From Sphingomonas paucimobilis NBRC 13935 (lineage in GTDB: Bacteria; Pseudomonadota; Alphaproteobacteria; Sphingomonadales; Sphingomonadaceae): DNA of 64,000 bases. The stretch is from contig NZ_BBJS01000043.1 of assembly GCF_000739895.2 (NCBI RefSeq), positions 186,001 to 250,000 on the forward strand. The letters run 5' to 3'. The translations under genes and the position numbers were made by a program. Position 1 is the first letter of the stretch. The number at the start of each line of letters is the position of its first letter. This document shows, piece by piece, positions 61,519 to 64,000 of the stretch. Under the pieces are notes generated by a model. It was not told the origin of the DNA. It searched no databases and saw only the letters and a program-made list of their open reading frames with translations.

Positions 61519-62289
61519 TCAGGACACAAGCGCGGCATCTGCCTGACGCCGGACTTCATCGGCGATCGGATGCAGTTCGGCCGCGGGTCGCTCGCCCACC
61601 ACACTATAGCCGATCCCGTCGACCGCCCATGTGACCCGGCCCATGGTCCCGCTGGACGTGCTGGTCATGCTCGCGGTCTTGTCGATCTGCATGGGCCTCG
61701 TCAGCACCGCAAGTTTCGACGCTTGCGGTCCGTCGTAGAGGAGCAGTGCCGCAGGGCCGTGGGGCGTCGCGACCAGTCGCCCCCCGCCATAGCGATAGCC
61801 GGCCGTGCTGAGGTCCGGGATCGTGACGCGCTCACCCAATCGAGCGGAGGTCCATCGGATCAGCATGGCGCGCTGGTCGGGGCCGATCTCCGCCGGTCGT
61901 ATCCGGTCGGCGGCATAGACACGGAAATTATCACTCGCCTCGTTGGCCAGCGCCGCGATGCCCGCGCGGGGTTCGCCGCTCCACCGCGCGCTCGACCAGC
62001 CACCGCCAAACCCCAACGCCAGCAGAAGTGACGCGGCGATGGCGAGCTGCCAACGCGGTTGCCGTTGCCGTCCCCTGATCGCTGCCACGCGCATCGTCGC
62101 CGGGATCGGTTCATCCGCGACGGGGGCGAACAGGGATGCAAGGGCTCGCGCCTGCTCCGCCTGCTCTCGCACACGGGCATGCACGTCCGGCTGGCCTTCA
62201 AGATAGGCGTCGACCAGGCGCTGCCGCTCGGGCGACAGCCTGCCATCGATCCATGCGGCCAGATCGTCCTCGCCGATCGGGCTGGTCAT
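61519..62289 (-). CDS. Anti-sigma factor
   Basis: A 256-residue single-pass membrane protein: cytoplasmic N-terminal domain (GEDDLAAWIDGRLSPERQRL, a ZAS-like helix without the zinc residues), one membrane span (LAIAASLLLALGFGGGW near 85), and a periplasmic domain. It overlaps the sigma factor gene by ATGA and would hold it inactive until an envelope signal arrives. Confidence 0.85.
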   Translation of the reverse strand: MTSPIGEDDLAAWIDGRLSPERQRLVDAYLEGQPDVHARVREQAEQARALASLFAPVADEPIPATMRVAAIRGRQRQPRWQLAIAASLLLALGFGGGWSSARWSGEPRAGIAALANEASDNFRVYAADRIRPAEIGPDQRAMLIRWTSARLGERVTIPDLSTAGYRYGGGRLVATPHGPAALLLYDGPQASKLAVLTRPMQIDKTASMTSTSSGTMGRVTWAVDGIGYSVVGERPAAELHPIADEVRRQADAALVS

Positions 62290-62795
62290 TGCACGCTCCT
62301 CAATCGCGGCCGTTCACCCTCCCGGAGGAGGGTCGCCAGACGGTCGCGCCCCCGCGATATGCGCGACATTACCGTGCCCAGCGGCACGCCGACTACGGCA
62401 GCGACCTCCGCATAGGGCAGGCCCTCGACCGAGACCAGGAGCAGCACCGTTCGCTGTTCTTCAGGCAACGCATCAAGCGCGCGCAGCAGGTCGCGGTGGT
62501 GCAGGCCTGTGTCCTGATCGGCCGGGCGGCCGAGCGCGGCGTCGTCCACGAGGTGGAGCGGAACCGCCGTACCTCGCCGGCTATGCTGCCGCTGATGATC
62601 GACCAACAAATTGTGCAGGATCGCATAGACCCACGGGCGGACCTCCGCACCCCGTCGCTGTCGCCAGCGCCCGACCGCGCGCTCCAGGCAATCCTGCACC
62701 ACGTCATCCGCCATCACCCGGTCGCGCAACCACGACCGGGCATAGCGGCGCAGCCCGGGGATCAGCGGTTCGATCGCGGCGGCAAGCGGGTCCAT
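62286..62795 (-). CDS. ECF-type RNA polymerase sigma factor
   Basis: A 169-residue sigma factor: region 2 (RRYARSWLRDRVMADDVVQD) and region 4 (EEQRTVLLLVSVEGLPYAEV; VPLGTVMSRISRGRDRLA). It is coupled to the anti-sigma gene downstream and lies one base after the beta-propeller gene stop, so all three are one operon. It is unlike the EcfG general-stress factor in sequence layout; its own promoter target is not visible. Confidence 0.88.
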   Translation of the reverse strand: MDPLAAAIEPLIPGLRRYARSWLRDRVMADDVVQDCLERAVGRWRQRRGAEVRPWVYAILHNLLVDHQRQHSRRGTAVPLHLVDDAALGRPADQDTGLHHRDLLRALDALPEEQRTVLLLVSVEGLPYAEVAAVVGVPLGTVMSRISRGRDRLATLLREGERPRLRSVQ

Positions 62796-62796
62796 C

Positions 62797-64000
62797 TCAG
62801 TCGCGCTGCACCTGCACGATGCGCCCCGGCGCGCCGTTCACCACCTCCGCAACCGCCAGAAAGCGCCGGGGTGTCGCGGTGCTGCCCTGAACGATCTGGC
62901 GGATCGGACCCGATGCGTTGACGATCGCCGCACCTGCCGGGTTGCTCATGAAGTTCGCAAGCGGCTCTACAGCGCCGCTGCCGTCCGCATTGGCGGTCAG
63001 TACGAGCATGTAAGGCTTCTTGGGCTGCAAACCGGTAACGGCACTCTGCACGACCTGAATGATGCCCTGGTCGAAGAGGGTGATGCTGCTTGCCGTACCT
63101 TTGCCGCCAATCGGCCCCATGGTCAGATGCAGCGCCTTGCCCGCTGTGCCGAGCGGCTGGAGATTGTCGGTGCCGGGGCCTGTCGGAACTGCGTTCGACA
63201 CATAGGCGATCGCCTGCGGTGCCTGTCCGACCGGCACGGTAGCGACGACCGTGTTGCCGGCAGTGTCGATCGCGGCCAGCTCATCGGAATTCTCTAGCCC
63301 GACATAAACGCGCCGGCCGTCGCCCGATGGCCAAACACCGTGCGGCATCTTGCCGACCGGAATTGTTGCCACCGGCGTGAAGTCGGACGTGCGGAACACC
63401 TTGACCACATTCTCTCCGCCGACCGTCACATACGCGAACTGCCCCTTGGCCGTGCGGGCGAAATTGACATGGTTCGTGATAGGCCCGGTATCCAGCACCT
63501 TCAGGATCGCGAAGGGTGGCCGAGCATCGAATGCGACCGTCTTGCCGATGTCCTTCAGCGTAAACCACACTTGCTTGCCGTCCGGCGTCGCGGCGATGTT
63601 GGGGCAGAAGGGGCTTGGCTGCGCCACCTGTCCGACCTGCGCGTGGGTCGCGACATCGAACACAGCCAATACCGGATTGAACGAAGAGCAGACATAGCCG
63701 TACCGGCCATCGGGAGAGAAGATCGTCATGCCCGGACCACCGGGCGTCTTGATGCGCCCCGTCTCCTTGTACGTCGTGGGGTCGAGCACGGCGATATAAT
63801 CCTCGCCGCGGACCGTGACCCACACCTCCTTGCCGTCCGGCGTGAAGAACGCCTCGTGCGGACTGCGCCCGACATAGGTCGTGTGCTTGACGGTGTTGGT
63901 GGCGGTGTCGATCCACGACACGGCGTTCGATCCGATCGACACGACCGCCAAGGTCTTCCCGTCCGGCGAGAAGCCCAGGCCGTGAACCAGCACCTGTCCC
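62797..64000 (-). CDS. YVTN-type beta-propeller protein, 5' end cut by window
   Basis: At least 400 residues with repeats of the YVTN/cytochrome-D1 kind (FSPDGKTLAVVSIGSNAV; FTPDGKEVWVTVRGEDYIAV; FSPDGRYGYVCSSF), about 40 residues each, forming most of a seven-bladed propeller. A non-repeat C-terminal domain follows (near 260-398; FDQGIIQVVQSAVTGLQ). The open frame passes the GTG at 63,993 and runs off the window, so the true start and any signal peptide are outside. The function is unknown; such proteins are usually periplasmic and may relay a signal to the adjacent sigma/anti-sigma pair. Confidence 0.75.
   Translation of the reverse strand, partial: GQVLVHGLGFSPDGKTLAVVSIGSNAVSWIDTATNTVKHTTYVGRSPHEAFFTPDGKEVWVTVRGEDYIAVLDPTTYKETGRIKTPGGPGMTIFSPDGRYGYVCSSFNPVLAVFDVATHAQVGQVAQPSPFCPNIAATPDGKQVWFTLKDIGKTVAFDARPPFAILKVLDTGPITNHVNFARTAKGQFAYVTVGGENVVKVFRTSDFTPVATIPVGKMPHGVWPSGDGRRVYVGLENSDELAAIDTAGNTVVATVPVGQAPQAIAYVSNAVPTGPGTDNLQPLGTAGKALHLTMGPIGGKGTASSITLFDQGIIQVVQSAVTGLQPKKPYMLVLTANADGSGAVEPLANFMSNPAGAAIVNASGPIRQIVQGSTATPRRFLAVAEVVNGAPGRIVQVQRD

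Overview
This is 64 kb of high-GC chromosomal DNA from an alphaproteobacterium, most likely a member of the Sphingomonadaceae. The reasons are the protein style throughout, the CIRCE-type groESL leader, and the mix of FixK/FNR-like regulators, TDT transporters and SorAB-type sulfite dehydrogenase. No rRNA, tRNA or CRISPR array was seen.

Bases 1 to about 49,940 form a very long stress-response island. In order it carries: a KaiC-like ATPase (cut by the window edge) with a hybrid histidine kinase; groESL; a Bax-inhibitor-like protein; HdeD; two KefB/YbaL-type antiporters; UspA; cardiolipin synthase; an epimerase fused to a membrane domain; a small histidine kinase; Hsp20; two Crp/Fnr regulators; a DUF5335-like protein and YfdX; a GH130 mannan enzyme; ManA; Pgl; DegP; ClpB; a zinc-ribbon thioredoxin; an NDUFS4-like protein; a second Hsp20; a one-cysteine peroxiredoxin/glutaredoxin pair; a BON protein; Dps; a second UspA; a phosphomannomutase-like HAD enzyme; a CbpA-type DnaJ; an HxlR/metallo-hydrolase pair; DnaK; GrpE; and a mannan operon (ManC, a glycosyltransferase with a toroid domain, and a second GH130). 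HdeD, YfdX, KefB-type, Hsp20, Clp, thioredoxin and DegP are the same protein families as the transmissible locus of stress tolerance of Gammaproteobacteria. Here they are embedded in a larger locus that also has chaperones and mannose-sugar metabolism.

The most striking signal is regulatory. Thirteen exact copies of a 14-base palindrome CTGA-N6-TCAG, plus two one-mismatch copies, lie between genes across 5.3-49.9 kb. Many are followed exactly 20 bases later by a CTTACC-like hexamer, the geometry of a class II FNR-type promoter. Two Crp/Fnr genes sit in the middle. The sites appear to tie chaperones, Dps, UspA, thiol peroxidase, small peptides and all the mannan genes into one regulon. A mannose-based reserve or protectant polymer made under stress is the main new-system hypothesis.

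Bases 50-55.8 kb look like a mobile/defence insert: a tyrosine recombinase, a short Argonaute with its TIR-APAZ partner (SPARTA type), a VapBC-like toxin-antitoxin pair, and a serine recombinase. Bases 55.9-61.5 kb hold sulfite metabolism: a Tat-exported molybdenum sulfite dehydrogenase with cytochrome c, a TDT exporter, a LysR regulator, and a divergent second molybdenum enzyme next to an MgtC-family protein. The window ends with an ECF sigma factor and anti-sigma pair behind a beta-propeller protein that runs off the end.
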